Source: Campylobacter sp.
GTDB lineage: Bacteria; Campylobacterota; Campylobacteria; Campylobacterales; Campylobacteraceae
Assembly (NCBI RefSeq): GCF_019423325.1
Contig: NZ_JAHZBQ010000002.1
Span: 186,001-250,000 of the forward strand
DNA: 64,000 nt
Reading direction: 5' to 3'
This document shows, piece after piece, positions 51,810-60,237 of the stretch (the stretch's first letter is position 1; each line of letters starts with the position of its first letter). The notes beneath the pieces are model-generated. The model was not told where the DNA came from and made no database searches. It was given only the letters and a program-made list of their open reading frames with translations. The translations under genes were made by a program, and so were the position numbers.

Positions 51810-51818
51810 GAGCGAGCA

Positions 51819-52574
51819 ATGAAAAGTTTGCAAGATAAAATGTCTCAAAGCCTCATTCGCGGCGCCGAGATTTCTGCGGGCTGGGGCGAAGATGAAAAGC
51901 GGTTTTTTAATCTTTTCGCCCTTGCTGCCCTCGCCCTCATCGCCCTGCCCGTAGGTATCGCGTGTTTGGTTTTGGGCTTTGGCATGGGCGATAGCCCCTG
52001 CATCATGTGCTGGCACGAGAGATTTTGCATGGTCGCGATCTCATTTGTGGCCCTATTGATCGTTAGATACGGCTTTACGGTCAAATACCTAGCCGCGATC
52101 CTCTTTTTAGCATGCCTCGGGCTATACGACGGCTTTTTGCACTACAGCCTCGACGGCACCGGCGGCGGTTACCTCGACATCAAGCAGGGCTTCGGGCTTG
52201 AAATTTTAGGCGCACACACGCAGTTTTGGGTCGTAGTGGTGCATTTTTGCGTCATTATATTTTTGGGAGTGATTTTGCTGCTAGGCAAAAACGTAGGCAA
52301 AATAATGCAAAAAAGCGAGGAGAGCGCATACGGTGCGGTTCTGCCGAGCTTCGCGCTAGGCAAGATAGCCGTGGCAGCCTTTGCGATCATCATGGCTTTT
52401 AACTGCGTTCAGGCTTTCATCACGGCAGGTCCTCCGCCCTATCTAGCCTCCGCGACGCCTTCGCGCATGAGCGTCGATCCGTCAAAGTGGTTTTGGGAGC
52501 TTGATCACTGGGGGGAGACCGAAATTGACTTCCGCGAAAGCTGGAATCCAAAACTACCGAATTTACCGAAATGA
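51819..52574 (+). CDS. dsbI: DsbI, DsbB-family thiol oxidoreductase
   Basis: 251 aa, polytopic. The first periplasmic loop carries Cys61-Ile-Met-Cys64 followed by WHERFC (Cys70), typical of DsbI/DsbB relatives that reoxidise periplasmic Dsb proteins with quinone. Additional hydrophobic segments end in a periplasmic tail of about 50 residues (WFWELDHWGETEIDF). Nine bases after dba. Its client could include the Cys-rich Sel1 protein at 44136. Confidence 0.92.
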   Translation: MKSLQDKMSQSLIRGAEISAGWGEDEKRFFNLFALAALALIALPVGIACLVLGFGMGDSPCIMCWHERFCMVAISFVALLIVRYGFTVKYLAAILFLACLGLYDGFLHYSLDGTGGGYLDIKQGFGLEILGAHTQFWVVVVHFCVIIFLGVILLLGKNVGKIMQKSEESAYGAVLPSFALGKIAVAAFAIIMAFNCVQAFITAGPPPYLASATPSRMSVDPSKWFWELDHWGETEIDFRESWNPKLPNLPK

Positions 52575-52583
52575 GGTCGCGAT

Positions 52584-53471
52584 ATGAGAAAAATTTTAAC
52601 TTTAACCCTTTTGTGCGCCGCACTGGCGCTGGGCGACGAATTTAATCTAAATCCTGCGGACGGCGCAGTGACAAATTTAACGCCGCTACGCAAAAGCGGC
52701 GAGATAACGTTAAATTTAAACAACAATAATCCCGTCACGGGGCTTGACTACGACGCGGCGAGCGGAAGCTTTTTGGTAGGCACGCTAAAATTCGAGCTCT
52801 ACGAAATGGACGGCGAGCTAAAAACCGTAAAAAGCTATCTACGAAGCACACCCGATTGGATAATGCAGATGGAAGAAACCGTCGCAGCGAGCTTTTTTAA
52901 AGGCTCGGTAGGGCTCATGAGCTATAATAAAACCTATGAGTTTTTCAAGCCCGCACCGAACCAAAGCAAAGAGGAAGCAAACAAAGCGTGGCGCTATCTG
53001 CACGACGGATATGAAAATTTCACGCTCGATTTCAAGGACCGCTACTCCACCGTGCGCGCTAAGCAGCAGTTCATCCTCTCGTGGGATCACTCGGATTTCT
53101 ACGGCGAGTTTTTCGTCGCTAGCGTGCCGGATAATATAAAGCAAAGCTGGAGTATGGCGAGCTTTAGCGATACCGACAATCTGCTCTCGAGCGAGTTTGT
53201 ACCGAGCTTCAACGAGACTCTCGGCGTAAAGGACGGCAGGGATATAAACGACTACTACGTCACGGGTATGGATGCGCAAGGCGAGTTTGTTTATCTGCTC
53301 TCGAAGCAATACTCAAGCATCCTAAAGCTCGATCCGCGCAGCAGAAAGATCGTGGAGGTTTATAGCTTTGAAGGCGCAAACGACGCGCATGCGCTAGCTA
53401 TCAAGGATGGAAAATTTTACGTCGCGACGAGAGAAAACGGAACGAATAAAATTTTCGTTTTTGAGAGGTGA
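52584..53471 (+). CDS. Periplasmic beta-propeller-like protein after dsbI
   Basis: 295 aa. A signal peptide (MRKILTLTLLCAALALGDEF) indicates export. The mature part has repeated strand patterns such as GLDYDAASGSFLVGTL and VTGMDAQGEFVYLLSKQYSSILKLDPRSRKIVEVYSFEG, resembling propeller blades with Leu-Asp-Pro turns. No catalytic residue recognised. It follows dsbI by nine bases. In other Campylobacter a large arylsulfate sulfotransferase lies near dsb genes; this protein is unlike it in size. Function unknown. Confidence 0.7.
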   Translation: MRKILTLTLLCAALALGDEFNLNPADGAVTNLTPLRKSGEITLNLNNNNPVTGLDYDAASGSFLVGTLKFELYEMDGELKTVKSYLRSTPDWIMQMEETVAASFFKGSVGLMSYNKTYEFFKPAPNQSKEEANKAWRYLHDGYENFTLDFKDRYSTVRAKQQFILSWDHSDFYGEFFVASVPDNIKQSWSMASFSDTDNLLSSEFVPSFNETLGVKDGRDINDYYVTGMDAQGEFVYLLSKQYSSILKLDPRSRKIVEVYSFEGANDAHALAIKDGKFYVATRENGTNKIFVFER

Positions 53472-53501
53472 AATTTAAGCCGTCTTTGGCGGCTTAAATT
53501 T
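53471..53501. terminator. Hairpin after the dba-dsbI operon
   Basis: AAATTTAAGCCG (53471-53482), loop TCTTTGG (53483-53489), CGGCTTAAATTT (53490-53501): 12 perfect pairs starting at the last base of the stop codon. A/T-rich ends on both sides permit action in both directions. Confidence 0.8.
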
Positions 53502-53995
53502 AATTGATTTAAACGCGAATTCCACATCTAAAATTATAAAATTTTGATTAAACATTGACTTCTAAAAAAATACATTAGTGCCGCTAAATTCCAGCGTCAT
53601 TATATATGGATTATAAGTGCTGTGAAATTTTAAAGCTGCGGACGCCCAATACGGCACCGCGATACCCTCTTCTGTGACCGCGCCCCCCGTGCTCGGTCTG
53701 CGTAAAATAAGCAAGAACGTCGCCGCTCGCAAGCCCGTGCTCATCCAGATAGCGCGCAAGCAGCGCGAGGGCCCTTTATCACGAAGCCGCCCAGCTCGGA
53801 GAAAATTCGCCTTTTCATTCGCGCCTTTCTTTGATCGCCGTGCGCGTCGTACGCAGAAATTTTACCGTCCATTTGCTCTCTTTATCTTTGTTTTTGCAGC
53901 GCCGATGAAATTTTATCACAGTGCCCGCGGCAGGCTAAATTTTATCTCTGCGATTGCGCCGAGAATGAAATTTAAACCCCGTTTTGCGCTCAAAT
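53502..53995. other. Intergenic with possible decayed gene on the minus strand
   Basis: About 490 bases. Minus-strand pieces between about 53780 and 53640 look coding (YLDEHGLASGDVLAYFTQTEHGG) but break into different frames and end in AT-rich DNA. No family recognised. The + strand ORF at 53674 is a shadow of no clear value. Confidence 0.4.
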
Positions 53996-54886
53996 TTACA
54001 GCCCGCGGTTTTTGCCGTCCATGTCTTGGCATCTGTCTACGAGCCAGCGCCCGTTCTTGCGCACGAGCAGGAAGCGGCGCGCAAAGCCGTGTTCGTCCTT
54101 GGCGTAGATGTAAATTTTATTTTTGCTCTCGCATTCGGCGTCCGTTAGCTCGTACCCGCCGTAGGTGCCGCCCTCCATCATCGAAAACGAAATGCCCTCG
54201 GGGCGAAAGCCGCTGCGCCTAACGGGCGTGCAGTAGCGCGCAAAGAGCTCGTCGCATCTGCGCTGCACCTCGCCGTCGTCTGCGTCATCAATTCGCGATG
54301 TGGCAAATTTCTCCCATTCGCTCATCGCCGCGAAAAACGCAAGCAGCGCGCCGCGTGCCGCCGCAGCGTCCTGGGGATCAAGCTTCTTTTTGCCCTTTGC
54401 GGCGTCTCTTTGCGCCTGCTCAAACTCCGCAATTTGCCCCTTGCTAAAGCGCCCGCCGTCTAGATAAAACTGGATTTTCGTATCTGCCGCGGCTAGCAGC
54501 CCCGTAAAGCTCACGCGCGAATTGACCAGGCGCAGTGATTTTAGCTTTGGGATTTGCACGATCGCTTTTAGCCCCTCATCCGTGATGTTAACGTTTTCGA
54601 TGCCGATGTGTTCGAGCTTGGCGTGTGCTGCAAAGTATCTAAAGCCCTCGCCGCTTATCTTATCGCTATCTTGCAAAAACAGATACGCAAGCTTCGGCAG
54701 CGTGGCTAGATGCTCTAGTGCCGCGTCCGTAATCGCCGTGGCTATAAAGCCCATATTTACGAGGCTTTTTACCTCGCAGATGCGGCGCACCATCTCATCG
54801 GTGAGTGCTACGTTTTCGTAGTGATGGCCTTTGCAGTAGCGCTCGCTAACCGCGTCCAAAGCCTCCTGCATCGTGATCTGCTTCAT
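53996..54886 (-). CDS. Leucine-rich-repeat protein with C-terminal NTF2-like domain
   Basis: 296 aa. Residues about 40-140 hold four LRR units of 24-25 residues (ITDAALEHLATLPKLAYLFL, ISGEGFRYFAAHAKLEHIGI, ITDEGLKAIVQIPKLKSLRL). A linker rich in Ala/Lys/Gln follows. The last 120 residues (RIDDADDGEVQRRC...SKNKIYIYAKDEHGFARRFLLVRKNGRWLVDRCQ) resemble NTF2-fold immunity proteins. No signal peptide; cytosolic. This combination is unusual. Function unknown. Confidence 0.65.
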   Translation of the reverse strand: MKQITMQEALDAVSERYCKGHHYENVALTDEMVRRICEVKSLVNMGFIATAITDAALEHLATLPKLAYLFLQDSDKISGEGFRYFAAHAKLEHIGIENVNITDEGLKAIVQIPKLKSLRLVNSRVSFTGLLAAADTKIQFYLDGGRFSKGQIAEFEQAQRDAAKGKKKLDPQDAAAARGALLAFFAAMSEWEKFATSRIDDADDGEVQRRCDELFARYCTPVRRSGFRPEGISFSMMEGGTYGGYELTDAECESKNKIYIYAKDEHGFARRFLLVRKNGRWLVDRCQDMDGKNRGL

Positions 54887-55126
54887 CAGCTATCCTTTAA
54901 AATTTGATTTTAAAATTTTAGTGAAATTTTGCGATTTACGCAAGGCGCTGAAATTTACGCGCGGATTTGCTCGCGCAGCGCGATTAAATTTTGCGGCAAT
55001 AGCGCGGTTAAAATGTACTTTCGTCGTTGAAATTCGACATAGAATTTCGGCAATGTTTTTTTAAATTTAGCTTGTCACGCAAAGTGGGCGAGCGGAAAAG
55101 GTGCTTTTGTGATTAAATTTTACGCA

Positions 55127-55984
55127 TCATTTTTCGCGACGCCGCTTTTCCTCGATGCCGCTTTGCCCTTGCCTGCGCGCTAGTTCGTCAAGTAGGGCGT
55201 CTGGGTGGATATTGCGCGCTGCAAGTGCGAGCAGAAGGTGAAATAAAAGATCCGCCCCCTCGTAAATCACGTCGTATCGCGGCTCGCCCACTCTATGCTC
55301 GCCGAAGCCCTCGCGCGCGATGTCTGCGTAAAGCTCGCTGCGCGAAAGGTCCTTGCACGCCAGCGCGAACTCGCACGCCTCCTCGGCGATCTTTTTGAGA
55401 TAGGCGTTTTCGCCCTTCGCGTAGAGCGAGGCGACGTAGGAGAGCGCGGGCTCGCCGTTTAGCTTGCGATCCAAGCAGACGTGATAAATTTCGTCCAAAA
55501 TACCATACGGGCTTTTTTCTGCGGAGCTTTCGAGCGTAGAATTTTGCGCGGCGGCGTCTAAATTTTGCTCGCTGCACTCTGCGGCGGAATTTACCGCCGT
55601 GAAATTTTGAATTGCGGAATTTTTTGCATCGCAAGCGCCCGGGCTCTGGATATTTTCGCCGCGTTTTTGCAACGAAATCTCTTTGAAAAAACAGCTTCGC
55701 GAGCCCGTATGGCAGGCACTACCGCCGCATTGCTCGATCTTAAGTAGCAGCGTATCGTTATCGCAGTCCAAAAAAGCCTCTCGCACAAGCTGAACATGCC
55801 CGCTCTCCTCGCCCTTTTTCCAGATGCGCCCCTTGCTGCGCGAGAAGTAGTGCGCGTAGCCCGTTTGCAACGTCAGGCTTAGCGCCTCTTCGTTCATATA
55901 CGCGAGCATCAAAACCGCGCCGTCACCCGCGTCCTGCACGATCGCGGGGAGCAGCCCGCCTAATTTTTGCCAATCTACCTTCAT
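55127..55984 (-). CDS. hisI: Bifunctional phosphoribosyl-AMP cyclohydrolase / phosphoribosyl-ATP pyrophosphatase
   Basis: 285 aa, HisI (1-105: MLAYMNEEALSLTLQTGYAHYFSRSKG, zinc Cys in DCDNDT and CHTGSRSCF) fused to HisE (about 160-280: YVASLYAKGENAYLKKIAEEACEFALACKD...YEGADLLFHLLL). Between them is a linker of about 50 residues (108-156, NSA/NST-rich) that is much longer than usual. Steps 2 and 3 of histidine synthesis. Alone here, no other his gene adjacent. Confidence 0.95.
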   Translation of the reverse strand: MKVDWQKLGGLLPAIVQDAGDGAVLMLAYMNEEALSLTLQTGYAHYFSRSKGRIWKKGEESGHVQLVREAFLDCDNDTLLLKIEQCGGSACHTGSRSCFFKEISLQKRGENIQSPGACDAKNSAIQNFTAVNSAAECSEQNLDAAAQNSTLESSAEKSPYGILDEIYHVCLDRKLNGEPALSYVASLYAKGENAYLKKIAEEACEFALACKDLSRSELYADIAREGFGEHRVGEPRYDVIYEGADLLFHLLLALAARNIHPDALLDELARRQGQSGIEEKRRREK

Positions 55985-56273
55985 CTTTGATCCTTAGTTT
56001 GCGAAGTCGCGCGCCCTGAATTTAGCCGCCGCACGCGGAATTTGAGTTGTGAATTTACGAAGCGGCATGCCTCGTAAATTTAAAGGACAAATCTAGCGGC
56101 TAAATTTTAAGCGACCGCTAGACTTAAACCGTAACGGGCGCGAGTTCTGCTCGTCACGAGCTTTCACTCGCTACTAAGCTTGGCTCGCAAAATTACGAGT
56201 TAAGCTTATGCGCCCGGAGCAACTCGCTATTAAATTTAGTTCGCGAAATCTGGGCGTATAACTGCCTGAAATT

Positions 56274-57353
56274 TTAATTTTCCCGCTCGATGGCGCTTTG
56301 CTTCGCCTTATCTTTCGTATCGACCCAAATATTAGGCACCGCGCCGCCCGGCGTTAGGAAAATTTTTGCGTCGCTGTTTTCGCGCAACGCCTCGTTAAAT
56401 TTGGCCTGCGTCTCGATCTGCTTGAGGCTTAAAAGATTTGCATCCAAGCTCTTTGCGACCTCTTTGTTGGCGTAGGCTTGCGCGTCGGCTTCGATCTTAG
56501 CGGCATCGGCGCGACCTTGAGCTTCGATTTTGACGGCGTCTGCGTTACCTTTGGCAAGAGCAGCCTTTTTAAGCGCCTCTTGATTTGCGCGCTCGACCTC
56601 GTATTTGGTGCGCTCAGCCTCCTGCTTGGCGATCTGCACGCTCTCGATCTGCTCCTTTACCTTCGCCGGCAGGATGATCTCGCGAAGCTGCACGGCTAGC
56701 AGATCTACGGGCGAATTCGGCAGTGCTTCGATATTCTTGCGGATGCCGTCGTCAATCGCTTTAGCGATCTCGTCGCGTTTGGTAGGCAGCTCCTCGGCGG
56801 CATAGTTACCGATGACGCTGCGCACGACGTCCTTTACGCGCGGATCGATGATCTTATCCTCCCACAAAAAGCCCCACTCGGCGATCGTGTTGGGCGCCGT
56901 GGCTTCATTGAGCCTGTATTGCACGGTGATGTCGATGCTGACGGGCAAATTTCGCGAGTCTAGCACCGAAAGCGAGTTTTTACTAATGATACCGCCCGCG
57001 GTGCCGCTTTTAGTAGCGATACCCGCGCTCATATCTTCGCTGCTGGTGTAGTTGATGATACGCGTGCGAGTATCTACGACGAATACGTCCTGTATGAACG
57101 GCACAAAAAAATGAAGTCCCGCGCCAAGAGGCGTCGGATCGTATTTGCCTAAATTTGACTTGATCCCCACCTCGCCGGATTGGATCGTGACGAAGGGTTT
57201 TGAGATCACTAGTAGCGCTATTATCGCGATTATCGCGTAAATCACGCCGCTAAACTTGCCCATTCCTCCAAAATTAGGAATTTTAAAATTTAAATTCCCG
57301 CCTTTTTTATCGCCATTTTTCTTATTAAAATAATCATTCAAATCCGCTGGCAT
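56274..57353 (-). CDS. SPFH/Band 7 (prohibitin-like) membrane protein
   Basis: 359 aa. An N-terminal cytosolic patch rich in Lys/Gly/Asn precedes a hydrophobic anchor (about 35-53, GVIYAIIAIIALLVIS). An SPFH domain (about 60-250, SGEVGIKSNLGKYDPTPLGAGLHF) and an Ala/Lys/Glu-rich coiled coil (about 245-325) follow. It is a likely membrane-domain scaffold related to HflK/HflC. Eight bases after ilvE, as in C. jejuni (from memory). Partner protease not in window. Confidence 0.9.
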   Translation of the reverse strand: MPADLNDYFNKKNGDKKGGNLNFKIPNFGGMGKFSGVIYAIIAIIALLVISKPFVTIQSGEVGIKSNLGKYDPTPLGAGLHFFVPFIQDVFVVDTRTRIINYTSSEDMSAGIATKSGTAGGIISKNSLSVLDSRNLPVSIDITVQYRLNEATAPNTIAEWGFLWEDKIIDPRVKDVVRSVIGNYAAEELPTKRDEIAKAIDDGIRKNIEALPNSPVDLLAVQLREIILPAKVKEQIESVQIAKQEAERTKYEVERANQEALKKAALAKGNADAVKIEAQGRADAAKIEADAQAYANKEVAKSLDANLLSLKQIETQAKFNEALRENSDAKIFLTPGGAVPNIWVDTKDKAKQSAIEREN

Positions 57354-57361
57354 GCGTGTCC

Positions 57362-58288
57362 TTATTTAACGTATGTGAGCCAGTGCTCAAATTTTGGGTC
57401 TTTGCCCGTGACGACGGCGAAATACGCCTTTTGCAAGTGACTCGTGATCTCGCCCATCTCGCCCTTGCCGATGATCCTACCGTCGATATTGCTAATCGGC
57501 GTGACCTCCGCGGCGGTGCCAGTAAAAAACGCTTCGTCCGCGGCATAGAGCTGATCGCGAGCGATGCGCTCTCTGCGGACTTCGTAGCCCAGGCTGCGCG
57601 CGATTTCTATGACTGAATTTTGAGTGATGCTCTCTAGGCTGGTGTCGTTAGGCGGAGTGATGATGACGCCCTCTTTTACGATAAATAGGCACTCGCCCGG
57701 CCCCTCCGCGACGAAGCCCTGCGGATCGAGCAGTATCGCCTCATCGTATCCCGCATCGACCGCTTCGAAATTTGCCATCTGCGAGTTGAAATAATTCGCG
57801 CTCGCTTTGGCTTTTGCCATCATCGAAAATTGCGCCGGCTTTATCCACGATGAAATTTTGGCTTTGATGCCCTTGCGTAGCGCCTCTTCGCCCATATACG
57901 CGCCCCATTGCCACGCTGCTACGATGACGTTTACCGAGCAGTTCGTAGATGAAACGCCCATCGAGCCGTAGCCGAAGTATGCTAGCGGGCGGATATAGAC
58001 GGTCTGATCGAAGCGGTTTTTCGCGACGACGTCGATCTGGGCCTGACGAAGCTGCTCGAAGCTAAACGGAAGCTTGATCAGGCAGAGTTTTGCCGAAATT
58101 TCAAGACGGGCAGTGTGCTCGTCCAAGCGGAAAATCGCGTAGCCTTTGTCGGTTTTATAGGCGCGTACGCCCTCAAATACGGCGTTTCCGTAGTGCAGAG
58201 AATGCGTCAAAACGTGGGTAGTAGCCTCCGCCCAGGGGATTAGTTTGCCGTCTTTCCAGATGAGCTCGGCCTCTTGAATTTGTGCCAT
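57362..58288 (-). CDS. ilvE: Branched-chain amino acid aminotransferase
   Basis: 308 aa, class IV PLP aminotransferase. HYGNAVFEGVRAYKT (about 33-47), KASANYFNSQMANFEA with the PLP lysine of KAKAS (about 158), and GYDEAILLDPQGFVAEGPGECLF. It makes Ile, Val and Leu. ATG start after AAGGAT. It abuts the SPFH gene, eight bases apart. Confidence 0.97.
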   Translation of the reverse strand: MAQIQEAELIWKDGKLIPWAEATTHVLTHSLHYGNAVFEGVRAYKTDKGYAIFRLDEHTARLEISAKLCLIKLPFSFEQLRQAQIDVVAKNRFDQTVYIRPLAYFGYGSMGVSSTNCSVNVIVAAWQWGAYMGEEALRKGIKAKISSWIKPAQFSMMAKAKASANYFNSQMANFEAVDAGYDEAILLDPQGFVAEGPGECLFIVKEGVIITPPNDTSLESITQNSVIEIARSLGYEVRRERIARDQLYAADEAFFTGTAAEVTPISNIDGRIIGKGEMGEITSHLQKAYFAVVTGKDPKFEHWLTYVK

Positions 58289-58397
58289 TTCTTGATCCTT
58301 TTGTTTAAAATTTAATCTGCGATTTTAGCTAAAACAATATTAATTTCTAAGAAATTTAAAAGCGGTTGAAATTTGGTGCGATTTTAAGACGCACAAC

Positions 58398-58428
58398 GAG
58401 TTGTGAGTTCAAATTTAGCTCGCAACTC
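58398..58428. terminator. Hairpin between pldA and ilvE
   Basis: GAGTTGTGAG (58398-58407) pairs with CTCGCAACTC (58419-58428) with one G-T pair, loop of 11. It lies just below the pldA stop codon, so it may end the mobA-pldA transcript. No T-tract. Confidence 0.4.
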
Positions 58429-58441
58429 GGTGCAGATGGCA

Positions 58442-59620
58442 TTAAAATTCCACGAAAGAAAGCCCGATGCCGATCTTATTGACGCTGCGTTTGTAGTCCG
58501 CAAGGCTTTCGCCGTAGCCATTGAAGTAGCGCAGATAGCCGTAAAATCCGCTGTTAAAGATCGGGAAGCTGTAGTTTAGCTCGATCGCGCCACGGTTACT
58601 GCCGTCAAAATGTAGGTTGTTACGCCACAGAGCGCTAAGTCGCTGCTTGCCGAAGGTGTATGATGCGCGCAGATCGCCGTAGCCCATATAATCCGCGATG
58701 TCCTCGTTCGTGCGGTCCAGCCAAAACGCATACCACGCTCTGGGGGTGATCGAAAATCCGTCCGCACTCCAGGTGCTTTGGGTGTAGAGCCTATTCCATG
58801 AGCGCGATTCCTCGCCGCCCTTGCCGTTTGACTCGTGCATTGCGCCTATCTTTAACTCGTCCGCAAACGGCACCGGCGCGCTAACGTAGAGCTCGGGGCG
58901 ATAGTTGCTCTCGCGGAAAGGCGCGCTATCCTGCGTGATCTGCCACCAGGAATTTTGCGCGTAAGCAAATGAAATTTTCTCTCCAAACCCCAGCACGTCG
59001 TAGGTGATCGGGCGCTCGAAGCTAAACTCAAAATGCAGCTCGTCAGCCTTACGATCGGGTTTCTTGCTAAAATCGTGAGTAAAGAGCATATAGATCGGCT
59101 CGTAGTATTTAAGCCCTAAAAATCCAAAATTTCGGTCATTTTGCTCGCCTTGCGGCGCGGAATTTTGCGCTAGAAAATTCCGTTCGTCCTGCATCGCAGA
59201 ACTCGATGTCGTGGAATTCTGAGATAGCGAGGCGGAATTCGATGATGCTAAATTTGACGCAGAGCCTGACGCAGCCGAGTTTGCGTCTGCGAAATTTGAC
59301 GAAATAGAATTTGGCGCGACAGGTTTCGGCGCGGCGGAATTTTGTGCGACAGAATTTTGCGACTCAGCGGAGTTTAAAACGGCGGTATCATCGTGCGAAG
59401 CGCGGTTTTCTGCGGACGAGGTAGAATTTTTTGCTGAATTTCGGCGCGACTTTTCGCCGCTTTCTGCTAGACTTGCCGCGGCGATCTTTTTGTAATAGAT
59501 CATCGCGTTTTTGTAATCGCCCTTGGCCTCGTATTCGCTAGCCTTTGCGTATAGCTCGGATAGGTCTTGTGCGGCTAGGCTCATGGCGCAAAACGCGAAC
59601 ATTAAAGCTTTAAATTTCAT
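58442..59620 (-). CDS. pldA: Outer-membrane phospholipase A with low-complexity insert
   Basis: 392 aa. The signal peptide ends near Ala17. Residues about 51-160 are an Asn-Ser-Ala-rich segment not found in standard OMPLA (about 270-330 aa). The beta-barrel begins about 165: KYYEPIYMLFTHDF, WWQITQDSAPFRESNYRPELYV, MHESNGKGGEESRSWNR with catalytic His262 and Ser264, and a final F. It hydrolyses phospholipids in the outer leaflet; linked to haemolysis in Campylobacter. It starts just inside mobA. Confidence 0.93.
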   Translation of the reverse strand: MKFKALMFAFCAMSLAAQDLSELYAKASEYEAKGDYKNAMIYYKKIAAASLAESGEKSRRNSAKNSTSSAENRASHDDTAVLNSAESQNSVAQNSAAPKPVAPNSISSNFADANSAASGSASNLASSNSASLSQNSTTSSSAMQDERNFLAQNSAPQGEQNDRNFGFLGLKYYEPIYMLFTHDFSKKPDRKADELHFEFSFERPITYDVLGFGEKISFAYAQNSWWQITQDSAPFRESNYRPELYVSAPVPFADELKIGAMHESNGKGGEESRSWNRLYTQSTWSADGFSITPRAWYAFWLDRTNEDIADYMGYGDLRASYTFGKQRLSALWRNNLHFDGSNRGAIELNYSFPIFNSGFYGYLRYFNGYGESLADYKRSVNKIGIGLSFVEF

Positions 59621-60155
59621 CTACGCCCTTTAAATCGTTTTGATAATTTATATTTAAAAACTGCTCTTTGTTTTTGAAATTTAGCACTTTAGAATTTACG
59701 CGATCGATGAGCGCGCCGATCTTATGCTCCCCCGCGCGGTAGAGCTCAAGCGCGCGCGGCGCGAGAGCTGCGTCAAAAAATCCGCACAAGCTATGCCTGT
59801 GCTCTTCGTCGCCCGCTACGCAAATTTGCCCCTCTTGCTCGCTAAGAGCGCGAATGGTGGAAATTTCTACAAAGGGCATGTCGGCGGGGATGATAAAAAT
59901 GCGCTCGCCGCTAAAGGGCTTTAGCGCCGAATACAGCGCGCCCATCGGCGAAAATTCCTCAAATTCGTCGTAGATCATAGGAAGCGGAGGGTTAAATTTA
60001 GAGCTTTTGGCGCAGGCGAAAACCCGCTCAAACTCGCGGTTTAAGCGCGAAAAAAGAAAGTGCGTCATGCTGGGATGCCCGCGGAATGGAAACAGCGTTT
60101 TATCGCTGCCGAAACGCGAGCTTTTGCCACCGCAGAGAATGACGCAGGTTTTCAT
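59610..60155 (-). CDS. mobA: Molybdenum cofactor guanylyltransferase
   Basis: 181 aa from ATG 60155 (MKTCVILCGGKSSRFGSDK); the upstream ATG adds seven weak residues. GGKSSRFGSDK is the nucleotide-binding motif, FIIPADMPFV the metal-binding Asp. It attaches GMP to molybdopterin. The end overlaps pldA by 11 bases; mobA-pldA is a known Campylobacter pair. It belongs functionally with the molbindin at 4744. Confidence 0.93.
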   Translation of the reverse strand: MKTCVILCGGKSSRFGSDKTLFPFRGHPSMTHFLFSRLNREFERVFACAKSSKFNPPLPMIYDEFEEFSPMGALYSALKPFSGERIFIIPADMPFVEISTIRALSEQEGQICVAGDEEHRHSLCGFFDAALAPRALELYRAGEHKIGALIDRVNSKVLNFKNKEQFLNINYQNDLKGVDEI

Positions 60156-60237
60156 AGAAATTTCACCGGCTTTCATCGATCTTTATCGCGGCGAAATTTT
60201 AAATTTGAAAGTAAAATTTGAAAGAAGCGCGGACATA

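Noticed and set aside
58442..59620. PglB N-glycosylation sites in the NSA-rich insert of PldA
   Set aside because: Asn residues are not in D/E-x-N-x-S/T context in the parts I checked.
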